Positions 22,953 to 34,760 of a DNA stretch of 64,000 bases are shown here, piece by piece. A model generated the notes under the pieces. It saw only the letters and a program-made list of their open reading frames with translations. It made no database searches and was not told where the DNA came from. The position numbers and the translations under genes are program-made. Position 1 is the first letter of the stretch; each line of letters opens with the position of its first letter. Source of the stretch: Fasciola hepatica (Eukaryota > Platyhelminthes > Trematoda > Plagiorchiida > Fasciolidae); NCBI GenBank assembly GCA_948099385.1, contig CANUEZ040000210.1, forward strand, positions 813,501 to 877,500. Direction: 5' to 3'.

Positions 22953-25927
22953 TGGAGTTCCGATTATTTGTTTTATAGCTCCAAATGCCTGTCACCACCG
23001 GGACCCTCACCACTGCCTCGAGCGTGAGTTGCACAGCTTGAACTTTGTTGTGACTGTGTTCGGTAATCCCATCTTCCGTTTCTAATCGTACGCTGCAATT
23101 CAGCCGCAGTTGTTGATTTGTTATTCATCATGGAGTGCAAGAGCCCAGAAGGAACACTACTGAGGTTTTGTTATCGTAAATTAGAGCAATTTGTCGCACA
23201 TAGTACCGTAGCTATTTCGCGTCGACCTTGTTTTGGGTTCTGTTAAAATTGGTTGCTACGCGTCGCTGGAAAGTTCCATTGACTGGATTTTACTCTGTAA
23301 TTAGGCCCAGGGAAAATACACACGGTCTTTCCTCTCTTTGACCTGCTACACGAACGTGGTCGTAGAAGCTGGGGGAGGTCCCCCTCAGTATGATGCCCGG
23401 GGCCACGTGCACTGAACATCGTTATCCTTCTGGGCTCCTATTAAGTCTGTCGATAGCACTCACCCTACAGCTTACCCAGGATGAGAACAACTCGGACACT
23501 TTTCGCACACAGTCCTTCCGTAGAGGCTTTCCAAAGAGATGAAGTGATGAAGTGTCCAACCGGCACCGCACCGCATAGCACAGCTTGTCTTTTACTACGA
23601 AAATGATCTTAAACCACCAAGTTGGGAACCAGTGGCACATGATTGTTGTGTGGTGTTGACATGCGCCCGGGCGTATAGGTGTGAAAGTTCGTCGAATGGT
23701 GCAAGGGGGGCAGAATCCCCGTACCCGGCTACCCACAACGCTTTTTGTTCTCTCTTCGTTTTTGCCATCACTTCCTTCTTATTTTCCCTTCAGTTCACGT
23801 TTCTCTCCTTCGTTCCTACGTTTATTCTTTTGTTTTCATGGTGCGTCCATTTGACCAAAGCTTGCCAAATTAAATGTTACTTTTTCCGATAATTTTTGGT
23901 CTGATCAAGCGGGCTGCACCAAGGGCAAGAAGCATGGCTTTCAGCCGCCGCGCTCATGGGGGTTTGAAACTCAATGGGTGGTGAGCTTCTATGGTGTGTC
24001 CTGTTATCCCTCCCTTCTGGTCCTATGCCTAATGTGCAATATACGGCTGCGCTTCTGCAATCGCAGGAAGAATAGATTGGAAATATAGAAAACCTTAAAA
24101 ATTTCATCATCGAACATCCGATCCTCAAACAAGCACGAAACAAAACTCAAAACTCATGTCAAATGGAGGATTCTCTAATCGCCAATGTTACGCAGTACGG
24201 AGGGCTTTATTCCGGATGCTGTAATTGGAGTTTCAAATGGAGCGCCTAGGCGCTGCCCGGCTGCATGCCTGTCGGGTTGCATTTTGGAAGGCCGCTTGCA
24301 GGTAGCTCCGGCTGCGAAAACTAGTAGCACATTTACCTGGAGGCCCACAAGTTCCGAGAAACAGCTTTTCTTGGTCTTCGATCATGGACCTTGGGGTTCC
24401 TGATCAGGAGAGCGGCCGTGCAGCGATGAGGTGAACACTAATGTGAATAGGAGCCGATCGGAGTGTTCCTCGGAGCATGGGATGTCAAGCAGATGAACTG
24501 GGTCCACTCTAACCCTTCGGTATTCCATATTTTATAGACTAAATTAGCGTAGTCTGTTCGTTATGTCAGGCTGGATAGCTCAAGCACGCTTTGTGGCCCA
24601 CCGTTGAGGATGCCTCTTCGGATTATGGTGGACACGCCTGGATGTTTATCTCAAAGTGCGGCCTGATCCGGGTGGCAAAACGTTTAGATTGTTTCAGGCA
24701 TAAACTTACCTAGGAGTCCACTGAGTTGGTTAAGTGTGAGAGCGGCTCCGCGAGCCAGAACGTTGCAGTTTGTGGTCTGAGAATAATTATCTGCAGCCAT
24801 CGTGCCAAGAGCCTTTTCTGGTGTAGCCAGCTGACGTACGCTGCCCCCTAGGGAGCGCCAGTTTCCCAGATGCCCCAACCCCTTATCGCGGCAAGACAGA
24901 GGGCGGCGCGGTTCAAAAATCGAGCTGTTCGATGTTTGACTGATTTTCCATGACGGGAACTTTCATGCCACTCATGGGGAGCAGATGGCAGCTAAGATGA
25001 ACCTTCTCCCACTGTTCAGCGGTCAATCTCCCAAATCATCGGCAATTTAAGAAGCAAGATGCAGTCAAGACTTGTGGCCTGAAGCCCTCCGCATTGTCCG
25101 ATTGTCTACCTTACACTGAGCTGGCAAAGCCAGGTGCAAGGCACTGTCACGGTTGGTATTTTGAGTCATTCCCCCTTTTCTCATTGCCCCAATATCCGGT
25201 GAATTATTTTTTAGCTCACTGTTGACGGTCAGCCAACAGGATAATCACAAGATCCGGGAACACTTGGGCTTTAGTCTCGCGCCCGTGTTCTACTTCAAGA
25301 CTTCAGTACTCCATTGCATGACCTTGCTTTTGGCCGAAATAAATGGCTGGTCGCCCTTTTGCAAGATGTGTTTCTACCACTATCGTAGCTGAGCACCGCA
25401 CATCGATTTACTGTCAGTTGCCATTTTCATGTCGATGCATTATGTTCCTTTCTACCGAATGCAAACAATCCGCTCGAAGTCCACAGGCCTCTATCAGGCA
25501 ACTTCTTCCACCATCAATTTGGCAACCACTGTCTGTGTGCTGTCAGTTTGCTATGTAACGGGGTCAACCGATACATTGTCGCTGAAAGTTACGACTGTAA
25601 TTCTCGACTGATCCTTCTTGTTCTGTACCCGTAAAGCCGCCTCTCTTCGTCGTCTAACTTTCCTTTCCTAACCCGTCTCAAACACTGAAAAGAGCTATTG
25701 CTTGGTTGCGTCCCCTTCGGGAATTTTTCTTCTTCACTATAACCAAATATCCGTCAATCCAGTTTGGGTCTCCATTAGAACAGTTTTCCTTCCGCAGGAT
25801 TTGTGTGTATCTTTACTATCCCTAGTCAACCTCACCTGGGTAAGACCCGACAGGCTACCTGACCTTGAGTTTAAATTTACCGGTTATTGCCACAAAACGT
25901 GGCTTGAATACCTTCTCCTACATCCTG
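22953..25927. other. No gene recognised
   Basis: Short frames only. None of the longer ones (22-24 kb minus frames of 63-104 codons) shows a domain I can name. The right part may contain the eroded 3' end of the LINE that begins at 25928. Confidence 0.4.
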
Positions 25928-27021
25928 TCACTTGCACATACTTGTAAAATCCTCCTGAAACTCGGATCCCGCCTTCAAATTTATCGTTTGATCTTGCGTT
26001 GCAGCCTGATTCTGAATTATCCGAAATAAACCAATAATGTTGTTACTACCCATTGCCGTCCGGTTCTCCCTGCTGGCCATCACGTCGTCGTCGTAAAGCA
26101 GTATATTTGACTGTGCCCTAGGAGGGAAATCGTTTACAAGGACATTGAATGACCTGAGCCCGAATGCGGACCCCTGAGGTATTCTGCTCGATGCCCGTTG
26201 GCTATCCGATAGCGTTCTGTTCACTCTGACCCTGAACTTTCGGTCGATTAGGTAGTTGGACACCCGAATAACCGGTGACCTAGAGAAACCAAGTCTTGCC
26301 AGTTTCTGCAAAAGAGGCAAGCGCAAAACACGGCCAAAGGCCTGGGAGAAATCTAGGAGCACGATGTCCGTTTGGACAATTTTTGCAGCGCCCTACTCCA
26401 TTATTCCTGGCGGGTTGGTCTGACAAGCTCTATCACCTCGGAAGCCGTGCTGAGCGTCATCGGACTTGTGACTATCATCGATCGAGCCTTCCATGACCTT
26501 GGAGACCACGGACAGCAATGTTACTGATTGCTAAGTTTGCGATACGGTCCTGTCCCCAATCTCTGTGAACGGCGACACCACGCACCTTTTCCAGTCATCA
26601 GGAGCCTTCTCAACCCTTACGGAGCGGTTGGAAAGGTTTACAAATGACAGAGATAACCGCTCAGCAAGCTGCTTCAGTAGCGGCCGTAGGATTTAATCCG
26701 TCTTTGGCAATTTTCGGGACTGCAAGATTCTGAGCTCACGATCAACTTGTATAGGTGAGAAAACCGGTGATACCGCAAACGACTGTTTACCTGTTGTCGC
26801 TGTGGAATGGGCATTATCACTTGATTGGTTTGGCCTTTCCGGAGCAAAAACCGACGAGCAGTGCTGAACCATGTTGCTAGCGGTCTCTTTGTTGCTTCAT
26901 GTCGGTGTTCCATCCGCTTGTCACACATCTGTAATCCAGGTCTGGCCTTTGTTGCTGTAGATATGTCGCTACAGGAGCGTCTGGAGTCCTTCACCACCTG
27001 ATACCCAGAGTTGTCTTGCAT
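25928..27021 (-). pseudogene. CR1/Jockey-type LINE reverse transcriptase, decayed
   Basis: The minus-strand frame 26362-25928 encodes the RT palm. It contains LLDFSQAFGRV (motif A, SKAFD-like), LSDSQRASSRIPQGSAFGLR (VPQGSVLGP-like) and ILLYDDDVMA, which sits where FADD/YADD belongs. Upstream, 27021-26540 holds a degraded N-terminal part in other frames. Downstream the match fades after about 40 residues. In this strand's order it lies after the endonuclease (27590-28030) and ORF1-like frames (28493-29630), so all are probably one element. A dispersed repeat (about 27120-27590) separates RT from endonuclease. Confidence 0.7.
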
Positions 27022-27379
27022 GCGTTGTGCATTGCAGAGGTTTCGGTTTAGTCCAGAGAGCTCTGGGCAAACCTATACTCATTCAACGGAACTCTCTCCC
27101 TCCTAGTGGTTTTCATAGTGCAGAGGAGATGAAGGGGCCCGAGTCCCAGGTTCCCAGCTGGTGCCCAAGGCACAAACCCCCGAGTAGCTTTAGTTAGAAT
27201 TCTTCTGGTGCGGCTCTAGAGCTCGTTAACACAAGACTAGTCCCGTGGCCACTGCGTTGCGGCGAGAAAGTCCTCCATGGCGGGGAAATTTGCTCGGGGC
27301 AGATTCCACTTGGTGGCTCCCTTAGCCCTCAGTAAATCAACGGTGTGTTCCAAGCTAAATCTGATTACCCCATGACCCC

Positions 27380-27515
27380 CAGGTTCCAGAGGTCAATAAA
27401 CCCATGGCTGAGTAATCACGATTGGTTCAACGGTGAGTACCCACCCCAATGCCAATGGAGTGGAGACCCCTCTCCATCATGTGGGTCGTTTAACGTGCAT
27501 ATATCACTCTAGGCT
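27380..27515 (+). repeat. Dispersed SINE-like repeat B, copy 1
   Basis: Aligns with 47995-48130. Shared words are GGTGAGTA followed by CC, AATGG-GTGGAG, CCCTCT, GTGGG and ACGTGC. The repeat probably extends left to about 27120, where it interrupts the minus-strand LINE between endonuclease and RT. Family unknown. Nothing here indicates coding. Confidence 0.55.
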
Positions 27516-27589
27516 GTTTACATTATTGGAGAACTCTGAAGGTATAGACCCGTGACCGGCGTGGCAGGACACGACAGCAAAGCAGATCT

Positions 27590-28030
27590 CAAGCAGATTG
27601 AAGTCCCCGACTACAAGGCCGCGGTCGCGTTTCACTGATCCCGAGTACCGCAGTGCTTCCGGTTTGGAGGTCTCCAGGTCATGACTACGAGACACAGTCC
27701 CCTTTGCTCTAGTTTTATAATAGCCCATGCTTCCCCGTGCAATTCATCTAGCGCCGGGTCTTACGGCCTTGATGCCTCTGGCCTCCTGGTAGTGACAGAG
27801 CATATCCCGTGCCACGATTCCCCGTTCCACCACTCCTGACGGTACCCATGCTCTGGACATTGAGCCCCAAGTGAGGAACTTCGCAGGCAACCATATTTCC
27901 TTTATCCCAATAACAAGCGCTTTGCACTGGGAGCTCGAGAAGCTGAGTTTGAGAATTTTACTGCCCAGACCTTGGTTCTTCTGTAATAAGCAGTTCCAGT
28001 TTTCGACCATCACAGTATCGCTCGACAAAG
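27590..28030 (-). pseudogene. CR1-type LINE endonuclease fragments
   Basis: Frame 28028-27744 (minus) contains ALVIGIKEIWLPAKF, which corresponds to the VIGITETWL block of the LINE endonuclease, followed by VVERGIVARDML (RGGGVA-like). Frame 27728-27504 then gives LVVGDFNLLEI, the GDFN catalytic motif. The remainder of that frame appears to come from the inserted repeat. Thr of TETWL is Lys here and the glycine run is broken, so the domain is inactive. It lies between the ORF1-like region and RT on the same strand. Confidence 0.6.
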
Positions 28031-28492
28031 ATGCGGCCTCTTGCGCGGTTACTGCAGGGCACTGGTGCGTGCTACAATGGATACAGACCGTTGACCCGCC
28101 TGTGGATTAGTCCAGAAGAAAGTGTGTCGATCGAGTTGGCTGAAACGAAGTTAGAAATCACACCACCTGGCACAGAAATTTATTGTTCGATATGCACACA
28201 AGATTATGGCGTTTTCATTGGCAGTAGGAATGTTGCGAAAAGCATGGGTGGGCGGCTTTTGGACGGCGAGCGCATCAGTAGACATCATAAGGTGACTGAA
28301 TGTTTTAAGACGACAGGGTTAGCTCGAACACCTGGACTTTCAAAATCGATGAGTATGTTATGTATTCAAAGTCTGAAGTGGAGTGAACCGTGTTCGCACA
28401 ACGTCGGTTGTGTGAAAATTACCTTTATGTCATCAGTCACACGTCGGGTCAGCTGGACTTTGTTTTGGTCTAAAACTGTGGTGCTGAATTAG

Positions 28493-29630
28493 TCACAGAA
28501 TAACCACTAAAAGACTTTGTCTGGTCAACCACTTGTAGGCAGCCAGCTTTGCCTGAGCTGACGAGATCGACTTTTTTGGGCCCGGCAAATTGTCACTGCA
28601 TTCTACTGTGATCTCTCGAGTGTTGGGTAAAGATGTCGTTGGCTGGCATGTCATCGACCTTTTGGCTGATCTTTGTAGTTGGTGTTCTCCTAGCGGTCTG
28701 CATGGGCGTAGAAGTAGATCTAAAGATAAGCAGTTTCTAGTGGCACACCATTTCTCTATCGTCGCTCGTGCCACGGTCTCCGACAGAACTGTGACTCGAA
28801 GGAGGTATTCTGTACATTCTGTAAGCGTGAATGCCTTGGCGACCTGCTGATACTGCACACCACTAACCCGTCGACAAGTTTTTCGACACAGAAAATTTCC
28901 AAAGACAGGGATTGTGGCTCCCCCTGTCCCTAGGAATGTAGCTGAGCGACTCAGAGACACCATGCAGTATTACACTACGTGCCCATTTCAGGGTTCTTTC
29001 TAAATGTCTGGTGCTCTTTGAATCTTTCCTGATTGCTCTGGGTAGATGAGGTTGCATGCCAACCTCAGAACTGCCGCCTAGAATTTTTACCAAAGCCGGC
29101 AAGTTTCTTGAGTCGCTATCCGACCCTAAAGAAGCATTCAGCGACCTAGTGCTTCACCTAAATCGAATAACGTTACTCTTGTTCGGCTGCCTCAGGCCTA
29201 TGGGGCGTAATTAAGGTAGTGAAATATGCCTGCGTAACCGCTGGATAGCATTGCTGTCTTCAGTTTCATGTCGGGCCGTTAAAGTCCACTGACATTCACA
29301 GAGGTTTAACACAGTCGTTAACTTGGTGCCGGGGCCGGCACTATAAAATCCCCTTGGAGTGGCAATAGCTTCTCCTGCGGCCTCTTTTCTGTTACTTGTA
29401 GGTGCCGGACAGCTGAGAGCCTCAGGTGGCTGCATACTTGGTCCCGGTAACTCATGAACCACCAATTTCCTCGCAGTGGCCAGTCCCGAGTTATACAGCG
29501 ATACTACCCTCTCCATTGTTCCATGAATCAAAGTGGTCTGTACATTTTCAGCTGTTGGCGTCCTGGCCGCTTTGGTTGTGGCTGAATTGGTCCACAATTC
29601 TGTTATGGCCGTCCAAGTACTGTATACCAA
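28493..29630 (-). pseudogene. Probable LINE ORF1 remnant
   Basis: Three overlapping minus-strand frames (29630-29211, 29102-28863, 28963-28493) lie immediately upstream of the endonuclease, where ORF1 of a CR1-like element is expected. The middle one contains KWARSVILHGVSES, similar to the RSVIVHGLPES-type strand found in ORF1 proteins. The rest is not recognisable. Assignment rests mainly on position and that one segment. Confidence 0.4.
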
Positions 29631-30544
29631 GGCCGCAAGTCCAGACTTTATCCGGTATATTGTGGTCTGGCACTCTATACAAAACCACTGCAGATAACTT
29701 TATTTAGAGTATAAGCCGTACGCTCCCTTTTCTGTCTTGCTGCAAGTTCTGTGGCACCAATTCTGGCAAGCATTGCGCTGGATATCCCCAAAATCCACGG
29801 CTTCCTTTCAATTTTTGTTTCCGCAGTGGGAGCTGTTTCTTCCTGAAGGTTCCTTCGGTTTTCAGACCTTGCATGAAGCCCTTTTGGAGACCACAGAGAC
29901 TTTGGCTTTGCTTGAGCAAAGCTAATTTCGCAGGCAGCAGATGAAAAAGTACCAAGCGGAAACGCTTTTAAAATGAAGGAGACCGGAGAATAGCTCCAAA
30001 ATAGTACTGAGAAACATGGAAAACCATGCTGCCAGTGCGACTAAAGTAACACGCTAGGAATAAGCAGAGGCAAAAACGATACAGAAGAGAAAGGGAAAAG
30101 AAGCTCAAACCGCCACGAACCTGTAATCCTTCGGGAAGAAATACAAGGGCTGACAACCTGAGCTCTACGACACCGTGTAGTACAGCCAGAAGGAGGCAAA
30201 GCTTTCAGGATGCTACTCTTGATTGTCTGAAAACACAATTTCTTTGAGAATGACGCCAGGTTGCTAGTCGGGAACAATATTGTAGAAATTGACCAAATGA
30301 GAATTTTTCCGTTGCAACTATTGCAAGGCCTTTCATCTCGCTGGATTCCAGCCCTGTACCTTGCAACCGAAAGCTGTTCATTATCCTCTCCTGACATAGA
30401 CAGTAAATCACACACCCGGTTTCTCCACAACAATGAAGAAGATGGTCGAAGATTGTCTAGCTAACTATCTTCCCGGGCTCAACCTACTGAGTACCAGGTG
30501 GTGGGGATCCTTTGAAATCCGCTCTCGTGATACCCCTCAACAAT
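29631..30544. other. No gene recognised
   Basis: Lies between divergent LINE remnants. The right end (from about 30440) may be the degraded N-terminal part of the following plus-strand RT, but I cannot place conserved motifs. The overlapping frames here (30041-30433 minus, 30261-30464 plus) have no known domain. Confidence 0.35.
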
Positions 30545-31320
30545 AATTGGTAAATCTCTTTGCCGAATTCACAGATAGAGGTGCAGCTTTTCTGGCCGTT
30601 TACTGTGGCATGTCTAGGGCCTTTGACCGAGCCCCTTGTCCGCAGCTTTCTCTTGGAATTACTGATTCCTTCTTGATCGTACTTTCAACTATTTCAAAGG
30701 TCCCAGGTTATTATTATTGACGGCCATGAGTCTAACCCGAAACCAGTAACTTGTAGCATTGCGCGAGACGGCTTACTTAAAGTCGTATTCTTTCTCTTGT
30801 GCATCATTTACGCGCTGAACCTGGCTCCAAGTGGAATTCACTTTCTCCTCGCCGGTGATATCGAGTTAATTTTTTAGCCCAGTGACGTTAACGTCGTACT
30901 GGGAGGCTTTCATGCTGACCTCTCTGCCCTTGACAGGGGAATGCTTCGTGGTTGATAAACTCCTTCTTGGATAAATTTGAAGCATTTTTTTTGAGTGTGG
31001 CCTGGCCCCCGTTTTTCAGTCATCTATGGGTAAACGGTCGCAAGCAAACCCATGGTCAGTATTCTTGGTTTGAGTCAAGCAGATTCTCCGAGATTTTCCA
31101 GACATGCGCCTACTCAAGCTGCGAGGGCTAGGAGTAACCTCTGTTCTATTTCCTATTCTTTAAGACTCCATGAAGGCACTGTACACATCGATAAGTCGCA
31201 TACAATAACCGTATTCCAAAGCTGCGCACCGAGCTACGCTAGCACGACCAAATTTGATAGAACTACTCAAAGAAATATCCAGGTGAGTTTACACAAATGT
31301 AAACTTGATGGTCATGGGCT
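30545..31320 (+). pseudogene. CR1-type LINE reverse transcriptase, decayed
   Basis: The order of RT motifs is clear. It runs from an AEFTDRGAA lead-in through CGMSRAFDRAP at 30604-30636 (motif A, DFSKAFDRV-like), IIIDGHESNPKPVTC, ARDGLLKVVFFLLCIIYALN (VPQGSVLGPLLFLLYINDL-like) and GIHFLLAGDIELIF (FADDIKL-like, with ADD changed to AGD). A TAG follows at 30877-30879. After it come DLSALDRGM and, in another frame (31052-31324), LGLSQADSPRFSRHAPTQAARARSNL, matching the DLGV...K...A.RA..L connection region. The catalytic aspartates are lost and several stops are present. The C-terminus beyond about 31320 fades out. Confidence 0.75.
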
Positions 31321-32014
31321 TTAACCCACGAACAGCCCCGCTGGGTTCTAAATCTCAGTTTTCTCTGGCTCCCTCGACCAAAGCCATACCTATACGTCTT
31401 ATAAAATTCGCCACATGCAGCATCCATTTTCTTCGGACCCGACGGTTTCACCTCTGATACCCACATCCCTTTCCTTCATAGGCCCTCCATTGTCACTACT
31501 GAATTGGCCAAAAATACCTCAGAGCCTCGTTTCTCTCAACCAGCTTGTTTCAAAATCTGTTCCAAGCTCATTTTGAACGTCCAGTCACTTCAGACCAGAG
31601 CTCGTTGCGACTCAAAGGCATGCCTGCTTGCTAAACCGTCACCTGGGCCGTTCAGTAGACGAGTTTTGGTATCTCCAAGGGGAGAACTTTCGAAGATTGT
31701 ATCAGTTTGTGAGTAGCACTACGTAAGATTAAACCTATCTTTGCTGGCTCCCCCGCCTTTTCCTAACCCATGTTCCTAAATTCTATTAGCGTTTATATCC
31801 CTGGCACCTCGCCTCCACTCTTAGAGCATTGTCTACTTGCTACACCGTTATCTGAACCAAATATTTAGAATATGCCCCAACCCAGTCATTTGGGTGACCT
31901 CGAGATTTTAATGTTCCTTCTCGGTTCATTTGATTGTTGTTTATGGGTGAATCTGTTGGTGTATTTAGGTATGGGGAAACTGAATTTGTATAATATAACT
32001 ATCCATGCAGCTTC

Positions 32015-32075
32015 AACGCTCCCCTTGGGGGCCTGGAAGATGTGCAATGCTGCTGATTCCTATCAAAGATGAAAC
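32015..32075 (+). repeat. SINE-like tail, copy 1
   Basis: CCTTGGGGGCCTGGAAGATG, followed by TGCAATGCTGCTGATTCCTA, parallels 32400-32445 (GTGGGGACTCGGTGGATG, followed by TGCACTGCTGATGATTCCTA). It seems to be the 3'-proximal part of the same tRNA-derived SINE. The head is not readable. Confidence 0.5.
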
Positions 32076-32344
32076 AACTGTACAGTGCTTCCATATTTTC
32101 CAACGGCGAGTTGAGAGCTGAAGCTGCGTGATGAACCATGCCTTACAAATCTAATCTCCGACCGCTCAAGTGCATTGAGTAGCCAGGCTCTACAGGCTGT
32201 TTATAACGGAATGCATTTGTTGTACCTAGGCACCCACAGAGGAGTCACCCACCACAGCAGTCGACCGCTATGCCGGAAGCGGGTCGTTGCCGTTGAAATT
32301 CAGTGGCGAAAAGGGGCTTTATCATGCAGCCTAGATATTCAACA

Positions 32345-32500
32345 AAACCGGATATACTTACAGTTAAGGTGTTGGATTCACAGTTGTTCATCCCGGGTTC
32401 GAGTCCCAGTGGGGACTCGGTGGATGTGCACTGCTGATGATTCCTAACGAGGAAGGAAAAGCCGTGTGGTGCCCCCAGGGTTTTCAGTTGTAATCTGGGT
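32345..32500 (+). repeat. tRNA-derived SINE, eroded
   Basis: AGTTAAGGTGTTGGATTCAC resembles the D-arm and anticodon-arm part of a tRNA. CCCGGGTTCGAGTCCC at about 32392-32407 contains an exact GGTTCGAGTCC B box (T-arm). GTGGGGAC follows where the 3' acceptor strand belongs. The matching 5' acceptor strand (GTCCCC-like) is gone and the A box is eroded, so this is not a functional tRNA gene. The non-tRNA body continues with TGCACTGCTGATGATTCC. Confidence 0.65.
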
Positions 32501-32559
32501 GTTGAAGTTGTAAGACAAACAGTATTGCTCGAATCAACTGGTTTTCGAATCCCGTTAGT

Positions 32560-33489
32560 CCTCACCAGACTAGCACTCTTCAACACTCTTCCCTCATTCC
32601 CACCAAACTCACGGTGCTTTCGCACAGAAATTCTTACTTTTGGTCACAGTATGCTTTTTCCTACATTGTGTTCCCGCCCCATTTGGTTTTTTGTCAGTTG
32701 GTCGTCGGATTTTCTCATTTCCCTCTTATTCCGCCCTGTCCATTTGTAATTTTCCCTTTCTGTAAGGCTCGCCGTAGTCCTACGTAACTATCCTACCATT
32801 CCTTCATCTAGGTTTCCGGTTCTGCCGTCTGCTATAACTTCCTTGGGTTTCTGTTTGTCAGTGACCCGGATGTTTGTCAAATTTATTTTGTTCATACAGG
32901 CCAGCCAACGTCTTATCTCTTCTTTATTTTACATAAACTTCAGAGTATTCTTTCAAGGCGTTTATCGCTTGGTTCTATCTAGATACTTTTTGGACCCTCG
33001 GGTCCAATTTCATAGACTGCTCATGCGGTTTCTTTTTTGCTCTCGTCACCTACCTTACTTTATACCCGCCCTCCATCCTCCATTGTGTTTTCCTTAAGTA
33101 GTACAAACTTCACTTTGGGTTTGCTTAAGTATTTCATCCCCGCCTTCTTTACATCTAATCAGTAATCCTTAAACTTCCTTCCACTGCCGAGGTTTTGATG
33201 TTTGATCTTTCAGACATTGTTAGATCTATCATTCCCGTTGGTGTCTTTTCGTGAGCTCCCGGATATATATCCAGCTAGCAGAACATTTTTGTTTAATCCA
33301 AGGATAACTGAAATGGAACGTCAGTTACCGTCCGCAAGGCACTATGCAGCAGATAAAGATAAGAGTAGGGATAACTAGAAGGAGCCACGAAAACTAGCCC
33401 TCGAATATAATTTACGAAGTGAGCCATGCCACCATGAAGAAAAAAAGTTCCAAGCCGGTGGCCAGGCAAACTGGTTCAGACTTTATTTG
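32560..33489. other. Pyrimidine-rich, no gene recognised
   Basis: Strongly C+T-rich on the plus strand, like the bodies of the two non-coding elements, but without the conserved head or the CTTCGGGC/AATAAA tail. Possibly a truncated third copy. Confidence 0.35.
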
Positions 33490-33499
33490 GTCCTGAAAG

Positions 33500-34350
33500 G
33501 CACAGCTGGCCACTTTCGATTGACGTTTGCGAAGTAACCGCAGTTCTGTCTAGCAGTTCGAAACCTTCGTGGAAGCCGGGGTAACAGAGCTGGGGCAAAA
33601 ACTTCTATATATAACCCACTATAGCCGAGGGAGAGCTAGAGATACTATATATCGCTGTTCCATGCACGACCGGGAGCAAGGCTACACAAAAGCGGCGAGG
33701 ATTCTGAAGGTAATTCAAAATTTGCACTATGGCTTCGTGAGGCCGGTCGAACCAAGAGCGACCTCCGCGCCATGTCTGACCTAGTGTCCAAAAGGCAAAC
33801 CTTTTCCATAACCTCGGACCAGTCGGGCCACAGGTCCGATCTTGGAGCCATGCATTTAATAGAGCCAACCGTTCTTTGGCTGACACACGAACTAGGGCCG
33901 TTTGGCCAGAGAAGCGGAATATATAAGCCTGGCCGACCTCAAGGTCAAGTTCGAGGGCCTGACCGAATACTTAAACGAAGAGGCCATATTAGCCGACGGC
34001 AGGTTTGGTCGACTCGCACGTGATAACAGCCTGCCGATCAGACCAGGCACCAGTCAAACATGAAATACTGCAGGGGATCACGGCGGATGCCAGTGCTGGA
34101 CTAGCATGCACACAGTTTGCTTGAGGGTAGCACTTTGCCTGACTGTAGGGTTTGCGAAACAAACCATGGAGTGGAAGATTACCTAGGGTTTCCCTGGGTC
34201 ATAATAAATGACCCCTTTGAAATGCCCAAGGTGACGAAGGCGTGTTTTGTATACCCCAGTGACTCACACCAATCAGCGGCTTACCAGGCGAAAGCTAGAC
34301 TCGACCAAGATTGTCCGGGTAGATATCATAAATAACTGCGTCAGGTAAAG
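33500..34350 (+). pseudogene. BEL/Pao gag remnant, copy 2
   Basis: Bases 33500-33780 read a LATFD lead-in, QFETFVEAGVTELGQKLLYI, THYSRGRARDTIYRC and HDREQGYTKAARIL. These correspond position by position to the gag of copy 1 (QFENYIENKVIDPGQ, THYCRGRAR, GYTRARRVL). Bases 34117-34335 then read CRVCETNHGV, a KVTKACFVYP segment, SHQSAAYQ and CPGRYHK, which is the extended Cys/His region of BEL/Pao gag with some cysteines replaced. In-frame stops in the lead-in and frameshifts mean no gag can be made. Confidence 0.7.
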
Positions 34351-34419
34351 ACAGCCTAGTCGAGGGAAAATACGAAGCCAGGCCCGATCTGCTCGGCATC
34401 ACGGTCTGCTCACAACCCA

Positions 34420-34760
34420 GTTCGCTGGGCACTACCGCTGTAGGAGTAGTTACCTCTAGTGGAATGACCGGAGCCTTGGTGTTTGCGGGCAGCGGATCCG
34501 ATTCGACATTGGCGGAAGAGTTTTTCATGAGCAAACATCAGTTTGGGAGAACGGCCACATCACCAGCCGCAAGCCCGATCACTGGGGCTCAGATCAGGGC
34601 TACGGGCCGCACACAACCGCAACTCATCCCCCCTTGACCACAACAGGCATAGCGATTCAGCAGAAGTGTTCACTCTAAGTGGCCCATTAGTGCGACCGCC
34701 AAAGTCGGTCAATTCAATTCCATCTACTAAGTCCCACCTTCAAGATATACCGACCGTCAA
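34420..34760 (+). pseudogene. BEL/Pao aspartic protease remnant, copy 2
   Basis: Bases about 34435-34530 read VVTSSGMTGALVFAGSGSDS, followed by TLAEEFF, the BEL/Pao protease pattern in which LDSGSDSTL contains the active-site Asp. Here that Asp codon is Gly, so catalysis would be lost. Further right, VRPPKSVNSIPS and HLQDIPTV fit the linker that usually precedes RT in this family. Copy 1 lacks this whole region by deletion. Confidence 0.5.

Noticed and set aside
32345..32430. Functional tRNA gene
   Set aside because: The B box is perfect but the 5' acceptor strand and D-arm are not present in pairing form, so it is a SINE head.
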